Assembly: GCA_016873805.1 (NCBI GenBank)
Contig: VGVZ01000003.1
Location: forward strand, 1 to 64,000
Direction: 5' to 3'
From: Ignavibacteria bacterium
Lineage (GTDB): Bacteria; Bacteroidota; Ignavibacteria; UBA10030
DNA length: 64,000 nucleotides
The position numbers were made by a program, and so were the translations under genes. The notes under the pieces are model-generated. The model was not told the DNA's origin and did no database searches. It saw only the letters and a program-made list of their open reading frames with translations. Of the stretch, positions 7,989-17,400 are shown piece by piece; position 1 is the first letter of the stretch; every line of letters begins with the position of its first letter.

Positions 7989-9461
7989 CTAGAGAGATGG
8001 GACGGGCACTGATTCTCCAATCCAATCGTAGCAGGGTGATTGGAGCGTCATTTTGTTGTTCTGAATTCTGCTTCGGTAGAAGAAGAGATCCTCCTTCGCC
8101 GGTACCAGCGTGCTCAATTCCGTGATTCGTTGGTTTGCTTCTGCCGTAATCGCGGGCTCGATCGCTTTCGCCCTTGCGAAGTAATCCTGGGCAAGCTTGT
8201 AGACCAGCTTGTCGTCGATATCGAGCTTGGCCCAGTCGCCCCCTTTGGTCTGCATGATGCACCGTTCAACGGCGGCCTTGTAGATGTCGGCGATCACGAT
8301 GTAGGGTCTCCCCCAGCTCCGGTCGGCCTGCGCTCCCTTGAGCGCCGAGGCACGCGCCGCCGTGAAATTGCCAAGCATCCTGTGACAATCCGAAATGTTC
8401 AGATGATTCTCTTTCAGCGAGGAATTGAACTTGAGCGCATTCTCGTACGAATCGATCGCCTGTCGGAACTTCTGTTGACGTTGCTGGGCTTTCCCCAGTT
8501 CGTTCCAATAGGTCGAGTTCTTCGGTTCTTTCCTGACGAGCTTCGTCAGATGCCTCTCGGCCCCGGGCCAGAGTTCCGCTTCTCGGTTGGCTATCGCCGC
8601 TTCCCAAATCTTTTCCACGTTTTCGGGATCGTTCGCAAGGTCTTTCTCGGCATAGGTAACGAATTCCAGGGGATCGGTGACGAGCGCTTTGAGCCGCTGA
8701 ACCGGCAGGGGATTGTCATGATATTTCTCCTGCGCGCGTCGGTAAAGCGCAATCGCCTTCGACTTGAACTCCGGATTTGACTGGATGTTGTTTGCATACA
8801 GCACGCCGAGACGATCGATGTAGTAGAGATCCAAGCCGTTGAAATCGAGTTCAACCGACTTCTCGTACGCCGGGATGGCTTCAAGCTCGCGACCGTCGAA
8901 ATAGTTTTCCAGCGCAAAGCCGCGCAGGAGCCAGAACGATGCGGCGCGTTCGGGAACGTGCTTGATCCCGAGGTCGTAAATCATGACCATCGTATCGGCG
9001 TAGGCCTTCGGATTCTGGTACGAATCCTGGCGTTCGGTCCCCTGCAGCTTGTTGTCGACAAAGTAGAGAGCGGCCCGCTCGGCCTCATAGTTCCAGCGCA
9101 CAGCTTTGCTGTTTTTGTACTGGACATCCTGCTTGCCGGTCGGCTCTCCGAGTGTTTTCAGAATTTCGTCCGTCGTCATGCCCGGCTTCAGCTCTCCGAT
9201 GCGTGCCCGCTTGTAGAAACTGTAGTAGCATTCGGCCAGACGAGTGTAGAGTGTCTTGAAGCGCGCGGGATCAAGACGATACACGTTCCATCCGTAAGGG
9301 GCGGCACTGGCATACTCGCCGTTCTTGTGATACTCGGAAAAGAGACTCCAGTTTTCGCCAAGCGCCTTCTGGATCTCGCCCGATTCCTGAGCGTAGAGGG
9401 AGAATCCGAACATCACGATCAACACTGATGCGAGGGCGAGACCGACAATCGACTTTCTCAT
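7989..9461 (-). CDS. Exported TPR protein with a BamE/SmpA-like segment
   Basis: The product (490 aa) has a signal peptide (MRKSIVGLALASVLIVM..., cleavage after LYAQ), so it acts in the periplasm or at the outer membrane. Residues about 60-125 contain GMTTDEILKTLGEPTG followed by a W-x-Y and LYFVDNKLQG pattern, which resembles the BamE/SmpA-OmlA fold. After this come several TPR-like helix pairs (about 140-470), including NSTYWNELGKAQQRQQKF. The ATG at 9461 is preceded by GGAGG at good distance. The upstream TTG at 9470 overlaps that site and is less likely. Partner proteins are unknown; it sits between a barrel gene and rpiB. Confidence 0.75.
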   Translation of the reverse strand: MRKSIVGLALASVLIVMFGFSLYAQESGEIQKALGENWSLFSEYHKNGEYASAAPYGWNVYRLDPARFKTLYTRLAECYYSFYKRARIGELKPGMTTDEILKTLGEPTGKQDVQYKNSKAVRWNYEAERAALYFVDNKLQGTERQDSYQNPKAYADTMVMIYDLGIKHVPERAASFWLLRGFALENYFDGRELEAIPAYEKSVELDFNGLDLYYIDRLGVLYANNIQSNPEFKSKAIALYRRAQEKYHDNPLPVQRLKALVTDPLEFVTYAEKDLANDPENVEKIWEAAIANREAELWPGAERHLTKLVRKEPKNSTYWNELGKAQQRQQKFRQAIDSYENALKFNSSLKENHLNISDCHRMLGNFTAARASALKGAQADRSWGRPYIVIADIYKAAVERCIMQTKGGDWAKLDIDDKLVYKLAQDYFARAKAIEPAITAEANQRITELSTLVPAKEDLFFYRSRIQNNKMTLQSPCYDWIGESVPVPSL

Positions 9462-9489
9462 TGCTTTCAATACCTCCGTTGTGGATCAA

Positions 9490-10701
9490 TCATTCTTCTT
9501 CAAACGACAAGAACCACTCTTCGCTCGCGCTGAACGTCAATCCCAACCTCACAAATGTGTCCCTCTGCAGCGCATTGGACGTCGTGCCACGAATGCCCGC
9601 CTGGATACCGAGATTCAATCGAGCGTCGGGACCGATCGGGAGACCAATTCCCCCCGTGACAAAGTACTCGTTGATCGGCTCTCCCTTCATCATCAAATAC
9701 GTTTGATGGAACCCGGCGCCGAATCGGTAAAACGTGTTCGCCCAATACCCGCTTGCACCTCTGACAGGCTGAATCTCGAGACCCAACCCTGCCCGGACGC
9801 TGTTGCGATACGAGACCTCCCGATAGGCCTGGAAATCCGCCCGGCTCCATTCCTGGACGGTGAGATCACCCGCCAAAACGTAACGATTATTCAGTAAAGA
9901 AGAAAACCCCACGCCGTACGACAGAGGCCATCGGAGCGACCGGTCTGCGGTTGTCACCGTGTCGAGAAATCCATCGGAAGATATCAGGTTCTCATTTTTG
10001 ATCGAGAAGTGGGCGGGCGTTCCGACGGTCGCGCCGATCGTTGTACTCTTCGAAATCGAATAGACGGCACCCAGCGTGACGTTCACCGCACGATAGAAAT
10101 CAGAGTAGCGCAATTCGTTGTCTGTGTACAGCGGATCATCAAAATCGATCATCACCGTCTGACCGATGCGACCGAACAAGTAGTTGAGCTGTAATCCGAC
10201 GATGATGGTCGAGTCAATCCCGTACGACGATCCGATTGAGAACCGCGAGAGTCCGCCGTTTCCCAGAAACGTCTGACGCGAGGTAATCCCCATCCATGCA
10301 TCGGTTTCCTGCACCTTGTAGCTCACGGAGCTGAGAGGTGATGCGCTGAGCGTGAGGACCGCACCCCGGCTCCGTGCGATCGGGATGGCGACGGCAACAG
10401 CCTGGAACTCCCCGCGGGAAAAGTTCACATCACCCGACGGATCGGCGGACGTGACGTTTTGATATTCGAATGAACCGGAGAAGCGGGTGAAGGCGATCTC
10501 TGCATTCCCCGCGGGATTCGTCCGGTTGATGAATCCACTCCCCGTCAGACCGATGGATGTTCCTCCCATCGCGTAACTTCGGCTGCTGCCGAAAAGTCGA
10601 AGATCTCCGATCCCGTACCTGGAGTAAATCGGTCCGCCTGCATAGCTCTCCAGGGGAAGAAGCAGCAGTGTTGCCAGAAAGATGAGTGGAGATCGTTTCA
10701 T
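9490..10701 (-). CDS. Outer-membrane beta-barrel protein (FadL/PorV-like pattern)
   Basis: The product (403 aa) has a signal peptide ending near SYAG and then GGPIYSRYGIGDL. Next is a region (SYAMGGTSIGLTG...INRTNPAGNAEI) that resembles the N-terminus of FadL/OmpP1 and PorV-like barrels, where an AMG-A-A-ND-NPA type motif is common. The rest alternates polar and hydrophobic residues as in transmembrane strands and ends in WFLSFEEE. The ATG at 10701 is chosen because AGG lies six bases upstream; ATG 10707 is possible. The preceding gene is a lipoprotein, so the two may work together at the outer membrane. Substrate unknown. Confidence 0.7.
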   Translation of the reverse strand: MKRSPLIFLATLLLLPLESYAGGPIYSRYGIGDLRLFGSSRSYAMGGTSIGLTGSGFINRTNPAGNAEIAFTRFSGSFEYQNVTSADPSGDVNFSRGEFQAVAVAIPIARSRGAVLTLSASPLSSVSYKVQETDAWMGITSRQTFLGNGGLSRFSIGSSYGIDSTIIVGLQLNYLFGRIGQTVMIDFDDPLYTDNELRYSDFYRAVNVTLGAVYSISKSTTIGATVGTPAHFSIKNENLISSDGFLDTVTTADRSLRWPLSYGVGFSSLLNNRYVLAGDLTVQEWSRADFQAYREVSYRNSVRAGLGLEIQPVRGASGYWANTFYRFGAGFHQTYLMMKGEPINEYFVTGGIGLPIGPDARLNLGIQAGIRGTTSNALQRDTFVRLGLTFSASEEWFLSFEEE

Positions 10702-10730
10702 ATGCATCCTGAAAAAGCGTCCGGCGTCAA

Positions 10731-11927
10731 TTACCGGAGCGGTGAATACGTCACAGTGATTCTCGGCCGTTTGTTCTTGTCCGGCGAGGAAGATCCGTGG
10801 AATGCCATCACGTCAAACGCGTTTCCTTCGTTGATACCGGCGATCGCGAGTTGATACGGGAGACCTCCTCGAACCCATCGCTGCACAAACGTCTGCAGAG
10901 GGAACCGGAACACAGTCTGGCCGTCGATCGTGACCGGCGTCTCACTTGATTCGAAGATCGCCTCTACGTACCCGAAATCGGTCAGGTAGATCACAAAGAG
11001 CGAATCAACAGAGTATGAATTGCGAACGGATTTCGATTTGTCGAGGGTGAGTTCCAGAACGGCCCGATGCACCGGTGCACGGGGAGGGAGGGGCGAAATA
11101 TCGAATCCGACGACGCCCCGATAGACGAGTCCGTTGCGCACGTAGATCGTCGTGCTGTCGGTCAGCGACTGCCGGTTCTTCATCGTCGCGACATGGCGAG
11201 AGAATCCATTCATCAGGCTTGCGGACGCTACGGAAGAATCCTGCGGCCGTTTGTATGTGATCACGAGACGCGGGCGATGGGACGTATCCGCCGCAGTGAA
11301 CGAACTGAATCCCTTGATGACGGCAGAGTTGAGCGGCTCGAGGATCAATCCCTCATTGTTGGATGTGATCGCAAACAGCGAATCGATCCAGCGCTGAACG
11401 ACTCTTGGTTCGAGAGGAACCGAGATCCTCATTGAATCGCTGAGGCCGGAAAACTGGACGACGGGGCTCGTCGTCGCGGAAGAGAATCCGGCAGCTTTGA
11501 TCGAATCGTAGCTCAATGAGTCGCCCATCCATGACCGTTCGGCCCGATGGATACGAAACGCGAACGGCGCAAGCGAATCTCCATGGTGGTACGACGTCCT
11601 CAGGTGCAGCGATGCCTCCTGAACGACGATTCCATAGAGCGAATCGGGGATGGAGGTGAATCGAATCAAGCCCCATGATTCGTACTGAAGATTGTCGTTC
11701 CTCCCGATCAGCAGCCGGCTCTGCCCGAACGGGGCGTAGAGGGCAGGCTTCCCGAACGTCTTTGATGCGGAAAGCGTAAGGGTATCGAGTCTCAGGAGAT
11801 CGGCGCGTGGGAGCAACGACGATCCCACAGGGCTCGGCTCATCGACGCACCCGATTAACAGGAGCGACGCAAGCACGAGTCCGATGAAGAGCCATCGTTG
11901 TTTGATCGTGTGTGCTCGGTTGTTCAT
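10731..11927 (-). CDS. Lipoprotein with DNRLRE/DUF4270-like features
   Basis: The product (398 aa) has a lipoprotein signal peptide (FIGLVLASLLLIGC) with the lipobox Cys near residue 27, so it is probably anchored to the outer membrane. The start of the mature protein (PSPVGSSLLPRADLL) resembles DUF4270 lipoproteins of Bacteroidota. Two beta-rich blocks follow, each with Ser/Leu-rich strands ending in RPRLVITYKR and RPRITVTYS, the pattern of DNRLRE-type domains. The ATG at 11927 overlaps the upstream gene stop by four bases (ATGA), which decides this start over the longer frame. Function unknown; a surface or cell-wall role is inference. Confidence 0.7.
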   Translation of the reverse strand: MNNRAHTIKQRWLFIGLVLASLLLIGCVDEPSPVGSSLLPRADLLRLDTLTLSASKTFGKPALYAPFGQSRLLIGRNDNLQYESWGLIRFTSIPDSLYGIVVQEASLHLRTSYHHGDSLAPFAFRIHRAERSWMGDSLSYDSIKAAGFSSATTSPVVQFSGLSDSMRISVPLEPRVVQRWIDSLFAITSNNEGLILEPLNSAVIKGFSSFTAADTSHRPRLVITYKRPQDSSVASASLMNGFSRHVATMKNRQSLTDSTTIYVRNGLVYRGVVGFDISPLPPRAPVHRAVLELTLDKSKSVRNSYSVDSLFVIYLTDFGYVEAIFESSETPVTIDGQTVFRFPLQTFVQRWVRGGLPYQLAIAGINEGNAFDVMAFHGSSSPDKNKRPRITVTYSPLR

Positions 11928-12529
11928 ACTTCTCTCTGAGATCCTACGTGTTTCGACGAAACCCTGGTCTTGATGTGTACCCAACCCTGATAGAGATCAT
12001 CCGCAATATGTCCCACCTTCATTGTCTGGAGGCATTCATCTTTCTCCATCCTTCCATAACCCGTCAGCACAAGAACGGTGCCACAACCCGCATTGTGCCC
12101 TGCCTGTACATCGATACAACGATCCCCGATGACATAAGACGAATGAAGGTCGATGGAATGTTCCCGTGCGGCTTGGATGATCATTCCTGTCTTGGGTTTC
12201 CGACACGTGCATTCTTTTCTGTACAACGGGGGACCAACGTCGGGATGATGGGGACAGTAGTAGATCCCGTCGATGCGTGCTCCTTCGTTTGCCAGAAGCT
12301 CCGTCAACCTCGCGTTGACGCGCTCCAGATCGTCGGTCGTCAGCAGGCCGCGTGCGATGCCGGACTGATTCGAAACGATGCACACCTTGAGGCCGAGTTC
12401 ATTTGCTTCCCGGATTGCATCGGCGGCCTTCGGGATGAGGATGACCTCCTCCGGTTTGGAAAGGAAATCAACTTCCTGATTGATCGTGCCGTCGCGATCG
12501 AGGAAAAGACCGATGTGCTGCGGAGTCAC
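11924..12529 (-). CDS. gmhB: HAD phosphatase, GmhB-like (heptose 1,7-bisphosphatase family)
   Basis: The product (201 aa) belongs to the HAD-IIIA histidinol-phosphatase/GmhB group. It has the catalytic LDRDGTIN near residue 10, VSNQSGIARG (motif II region), a Cys/His zinc-loop pattern in YYCPHHPD and CTCRKPKTGM, and GDRCIDVQAG (motif IV). GmhB removes the 7-phosphate (C7) of heptose 1,7-bisphosphate in ADP-heptose synthesis for lipopolysaccharide core. It starts with GTG four bases after the glgA stop and overlaps the next gene. No other heptose genes were seen here, so the exact substrate is not certain. Confidence 0.85.
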   Translation of the reverse strand: MTPQHIGLFLDRDGTINQEVDFLSKPEEVILIPKAADAIREANELGLKVCIVSNQSGIARGLLTTDDLERVNARLTELLANEGARIDGIYYCPHHPDVGPPLYRKECTCRKPKTGMIIQAAREHSIDLHSSYVIGDRCIDVQAGHNAGCGTVLVLTGYGRMEKDECLQTMKVGHIADDLYQGWVHIKTRVSSKHVGSQREV

Positions 12530-12533
12530 GTGC

Positions 12534-14015
12534 TTAGCGTTTCAGCAATTCGCGATAGAGAGAGATATATTCCTTGGCGGAGTGTCCCCACGAGAAGTCG
12601 CGGTCCATCCCGTTGCGCATGATTTTCTTCCATTCGTCCGGCTGTTGGAAGAGCTTCACGGCACGGAGGATTGCTTTGAGAAACTCTTTGCTGTCGTACG
12701 CTTCGAATTTGAATCCGGTTCCTTTGCCGCCTCCCGCATAATCTTCCACTGTATCATCGAGTCCTCCGGTGGCGCGCACGATCGGAATGGTTCCATAACG
12801 CATACTGTACATCTGGTTGAGTCCGCACGGTTCGTAGCGTGACGGCATCAGGAACATATCGCTTCCCGCCTCAACCATATGCGCCAGCTCCACGTCGAAT
12901 CCGAAAAACAGTCCGATCTTCTTTGGATACTTCTTCCGGTAGTTCTCGTACAGCTTCTCCGTCTTCTTGTCGCCCGATCCGAGAAGAATGAAGACCACAT
13001 CTTCCTTCATGAGCTCATCCAAAATCTCCTCGAGGAGGTCGAATCCTTTTTGTTCGACGAGGCGGGAGATCGAACCCAGAACCGGCACCACAGGATCGAA
13101 GGGGAGTTTGAATCTCTCAAGGAGCGCCTTCTTGTTCTCGACCTTCGCCTCAATGGACTTCTGGTCGTACTTCCGGAAGACATAGTTATCGGTCGCGGGA
13201 TTCCACAGTTCGTCGTCGATACCGTTGGGGATGCCGTAGAGGTCCTTCCGCCGGTGGGCGAGGAGGCCGTTCAGTCCCGCACCGAGATTGTCGGAATTGC
13301 AGATCTCATCCGCGTATTTCTTGCTGACGGTGGTGATGATGTCGGCGTAGAACAAACCGGTTTTCAGGAAGTTGAATTGCCCGTACGCCTCGACTCCCTC
13401 TGCCCGGTACACCTCTTGCGGCAAGCCGGACTTTGCGAATGATTCCGGAGGAAAGGTTCCCTGATACGCCATGTTATGGATCGTGAAAATCGTCTTGACG
13501 GGCTTGAAGAACGGATCGTCTGCGTAGATGGTCTTGAGATAGGAGGGGATGAGACCGGTTTGCCAATCGTTGCAGTGAAGGATGTCCGGCTGCCATCCGA
13601 GGCGCTTCAGCGTCTCGAGGACCCCTCGTGCGAAAAACACAAACCGTTCGTCGTTGTCCTTGAAATCGCTCTTCGCATTGGGGCTCTGGTAGAGACCGTC
13701 CCTCCCGAAATATTTCTCGTTGTCGAGGAAATAGACCTGAATCTTGTCCTTCTGGTTTGTGATGAAGGACGATTTGACGTTGCCAACTTCCGTCGAGTCG
13801 CCGACCTGAATGGGGATATCCTTAAGTCGGATGATATCGTGCAGCTTGAACTTCCACTCGCTGATGAACTTATAGCGCGGCATCATGATCCGCACCTCGT
13901 GCCCGAGGTTCTTGATGGCCTTTGGAAGCGCACTGCAGACGTCCGCAAGACCGCCAGTCTTGGCAAAAGGATCGACTTCGCTCGAAACAAAAAGAATATT
14001 CAACGGCTTTGACAT
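12534..14015 (-). CDS. glgA: Glycogen (starch) synthase
   Basis: GlgA (GT5 family) transfers glucose from ADP-glucose to the non-reducing ends of glycogen. The N-terminal KTGGLADV (about 19-26) is the nucleotide-sugar motif. The GT5 catalytic domain (about 5-240) includes HCNDWQTGLIP and FTIHNMAYQG. The C-terminal GT1-type domain shows GSISRLVEQKGFDL, MPSRYEPCGLNQ and a TGGLDDTV segment. Length (493 aa) is normal. The ATG at 14015 has GAGGA upstream; the frame extends to 14078 without homology. It is the first gene of the minus-strand run and has its own promoter at 14047-14078. Confidence 0.95.
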   Translation of the reverse strand: MSKPLNILFVSSEVDPFAKTGGLADVCSALPKAIKNLGHEVRIMMPRYKFISEWKFKLHDIIRLKDIPIQVGDSTEVGNVKSSFITNQKDKIQVYFLDNEKYFGRDGLYQSPNAKSDFKDNDERFVFFARGVLETLKRLGWQPDILHCNDWQTGLIPSYLKTIYADDPFFKPVKTIFTIHNMAYQGTFPPESFAKSGLPQEVYRAEGVEAYGQFNFLKTGLFYADIITTVSKKYADEICNSDNLGAGLNGLLAHRRKDLYGIPNGIDDELWNPATDNYVFRKYDQKSIEAKVENKKALLERFKLPFDPVVPVLGSISRLVEQKGFDLLEEILDELMKEDVVFILLGSGDKKTEKLYENYRKKYPKKIGLFFGFDVELAHMVEAGSDMFLMPSRYEPCGLNQMYSMRYGTIPIVRATGGLDDTVEDYAGGGKGTGFKFEAYDSKEFLKAILRAVKLFQQPDEWKKIMRNGMDRDFSWGHSAKEYISLYRELLKR

Positions 14016-14046
14016 CGGTCCTCGCACAGAAATGTCACAAAACGAA

Positions 14047-14078
14047 CAAAAAATACTCATTTTTTCCTCCATTCGCAA
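14047..14078 (-). promoter_or_regulatory. glgA promoter (TTGCGA-N17-TATTTTTTG)
   Basis: Read on the minus strand, TTGCGA (14078-14073) is followed after 17 bases by TATTTTTTG (14055-14047). The -10 box fits the Bacteroidota-type TAnnTTTG element with one extra T. It lies 32 bases before the glgA ATG. Confidence 0.5.
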
Positions 14079-14254
14079 CCTAAAATCTCCGACCGTGATC
14101 TCTCACCCGCGTGGTCGTGGGCGCGTCACAGTTTTCGTCCACGCTCCATTGCGTCGAATCTTGTTCCGATTTCTGTACGCTGCGGGGTTTTCATTATTCC
14201 GCATCCCGGAAATACGTTTTTCTGTTCCGCCGCTCGGCTTCGAGCAGGGGGCAC

Positions 14255-14285
14255 TTGACTCTCAGCAATTCAATCTTTATTTTTG
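14255..14285 (+). promoter_or_regulatory. porU promoter (TTGACT-N17-TATTTTTG)
   Basis: TTGACT (14255-14260), a 17-base spacer and TATTTTTG (14278-14285) exactly fit the Bacteroidota TAnnTTTG type -10 element with a good -35 box. The site is about 210 bases upstream of the porU ATG. Confidence 0.55.
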
Positions 14286-14493
14286 CCGTGAGTTTAGATC
14301 AAGACACGCGGAGGATGTTCATCGGTTTTTGATAAAGGTTCGTTCCCTTCTGTGGAACTCGGTGAAGCGGTTGCGTTCTCGAGATGAAGAAAAGGCCTTT
14401 ATCGAATTCGGTGACGATCCGATGCGACATTTCGGAAACCGAATGGGAAGGCTATCGAACGGACCCATTCGGTTTTTCTGTTTATGGTGGATC

Positions 14494-17400
14494 ATGCGCC
14501 GATATCTTAGCGTCGTCATACTCCTGATACTGTGCACGACATCTGCGACTGCGCAAACATCGGTTGGTCTGTCGGCGACGCGACAACATCCGAACGAGAT
14601 CGTCATCCGGTTCGAGCCGATGTATACTCACGTCCCGGTCCTCACGTCGGAAGGACGCGAGCGCGTGCGTATCCGATTTGCCGGGGAGATGCATGACGAT
14701 CTCCGGAGCGGAATGCCGATACTGCCACACATCAGAAGGAGTGTTGATCTCCTGACGGCAAGCGCCCGCATCGAAATTGTTGAATCAGCGTACGAAGAGA
14801 GGCAACACGTTGATCTTTTGAAGTATCCCGTGCTCGTGAAGGATGAGGAGTTCGGTGCGGCGCACGAGTATGGTGCGGTGAGAGAGATGGAATCGACCGG
14901 ACGCCGCGACCTCGCAGAACTCGTGGATGTGGCTCGGAGCGGTGATCGGTTTGTGGGAACGGTAAGGATCAATCCGGTGCAGTACGATCCAGCACGAAGA
15001 GTTGTCCGATTCTATACGAAGGTGGTCGTGCGGGTCATGACGCAGGGAACGGAAAGCCCAAGAGTCGCCGAGTCCGTTCTCCAGGATTCGCCACTCCGCC
15101 AGGGTGATTGGTATCGGATGGATGTCAAGGACGAGGGAATCTACCGAATCGATCGAGCCTTTCTGCAGAGTGCGGGCATTCCGGCATCGCTCTTTTCAAA
15201 TATCAACGCCGTCCGGATCTTCGGGAACGGCGGGAGGATGTTGCCTGAGGATCTTCTCGCAAGCAGGCCGGCCGGACTGCAGGAAGTCGCACGTCACGTC
15301 GTGGATCGGAACGGCAACGGACAGTTTGATACCGACGACTATATTCTGTTCTACGGGCAATCGACGCGCGGATGGGATTATTCGGCGAAGACGAAAACGT
15401 TCTCTCACGTTATCAACCATTATACAGAAACAAACCGCTACTTCATCACGTTTGCCGGACCCGTGGGGAAAGGGATGGATTCGATCGCCTCGATATCGCT
15501 TCCGGGTGCAATCCGGCCGCCCGATTTTCAGGGTCGGGAATTTGTGGAAGAGGAACGATTCAATCTGTTCAAGTCAGGGCGTCAATGGTACGGTCAGATC
15601 TTTGATCCGTCGGCGAGCAGTGCCGTGATTGCCATCTCGCTCCCCGGCATTGACACCTCGAAGGCGGTCACCTATCGGATTGTGCTGCTCTCGCGGGCTG
15701 CTGTCGATGAATCGTTCAAGATCGAGGAGGGGAACTCGTTGTTGGGGCGAATCAGCACGTTCGGTGTGGACGTCGCCTCCATCGAATACGAATTTGCGTA
15801 TGTGACACCGGTCTCGACGTTCACCCGTCGTGGTCCGCTTCAGGATAGCCGGAGTCTGATCCGCGTAACCTATGAGCTGCAGAGCACGGCCTCGAGAGCG
15901 TGGCTGGATTGGATCGAAATTCTCTACCGGAGAAGATTCAATGCGGTCAACGATCTGCTCGCCTTTGCGACGCCGGATACTACCGGGGTTGTCGAATATG
16001 CGCTTTCGAATTTCAGTTCGCGGGATGTTCTCGTGTTCGACGTGAGCGATCATTCCGGTGTCCGACGAATAACCGGATTGACGATGGATCCTTTGGAGAC
16101 AGGGCGATTCAGCTTTCAGATGTCTCAGTCGGCAGGATCGGTGCGGGAGATTATTGCCGTTGGACCGAATGGATTCAAAACGCCGTCGGGAGTTCAGAAA
16201 GTGGAGAACTCGAATTTGTACGGCATCACGACTGGTGCGGAGTTCATTATCGTCACGCCAAAGGAATTCGTCGCGGAAGCTCAGCGATTGAAGAGCCACC
16301 GTGAGGCGCGCGATTCCTTGACCGTCATCATCGCAGAGGGGGACCAGGTTTTCAATGAGTTTTCGGGAGGCATCACCGATCCGATGGCTGTCCGCGATTT
16401 TCTTTATCGCGCCTACACCACGTGGAAGGTCAAAGCGAAGTACGTGCTCCTCTTCGGTGACGGACATTTTGATTACAAGAGTATCAGCACCACTGCGAGG
16501 AATTGGATTCCGCCGTACCAGACAAGCGAGTCGATTCACCAGATCCTCTCCTATGCGAGCGATGATCACTTCGTTATGCTGAATCCCGCGAATCCCCGCG
16601 TCTCGCTTGCGATCGGCCGGTTGGCGGCGAACTCCGTGAAGGAGGCTACCATCGTTGTGGACAAGATCATTCGGTACGAGACTCAATCGGCGACAGATCC
16701 GTGGAGAAACCGCGTAACCTATGTTGCCGATGACGGATTGACATCGACACGCGACGAGGGAAGCATCCACACCTATCAATCCGAGATTCTCGCGCAGCAT
16801 TTCACACCGCCGTCCATCGAGAAGCGAAAGATTTTCATTATTGAGTACCCCACGACCAGTAGCGCCTCCGGCCGCAGAAAGCCCGAGGCGAATCGGGCGA
16901 TCATCGACGCGATCAACCGCGGCACCCTCATCATCAACTACACCGGGCACGGGAATCCTCAACTTTGGGCTCATGAGGCGATCTTTACGCGTGAGGCCAG
17001 CCTGCCTCAACTGACCAACCGTGATCGACTGATGCTGCTCGTTGCGGCGACGTGTGACTTCGCCCGGTACGACAACCCGTCCGAGCAAAGTGCCGGAGAA
17101 GAAATCATCACGATGGAGAGGGGGGGAGCGATCGGTGTGATCACCGCCTCGCGTCCCGTCTATTCGTTTGAGAACTCACAGTTCAATAATTCCTACTACG
17201 CGGAACTCTTCACGCGTGATGCGAACGGGCGAATGCCGACGTTGGGCGACGCCATGTTTCGGACGAAACAGTTGCTCTACAGCGTCAACGACGTGAAATA
17301 CCATCTTCTGGCCGATCCCACCATGCGGCTCGCCGCACCCCCGATTCTCGCCTCCGTGGACAGCGTCAATGGAAAATCGCTGCGGGATGTGGTTGAGGTG

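Larger units (their letters stand above)
14016..14493. other. Divergent promoter region between glgA and porU
   Basis: The porU frame is open through much of this stretch, but the upstream part has no signal peptide or family match and overlaps the glgA start. Two promoter-like sites face away from each other (14047-14078 minus, 14255-14285 plus). No RNA gene or riboswitch was recognised. The porU leader would be about 200 bases long. Confidence 0.55.

Noticed and set aside
13885-14493. Upstream extension of the porU frame
   Set aside because: It overlaps the glgA start and contains a promoter-like site. The signal peptide begins at 14494.
15574-17088. 504-codon open frame on the minus strand inside porU
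   Set aside because: It lies fully antisense to the C25 domain with clear catalytic motifs, has no domain signature and is Arg/His-rich, a typical shadow of a codon-biased gene.
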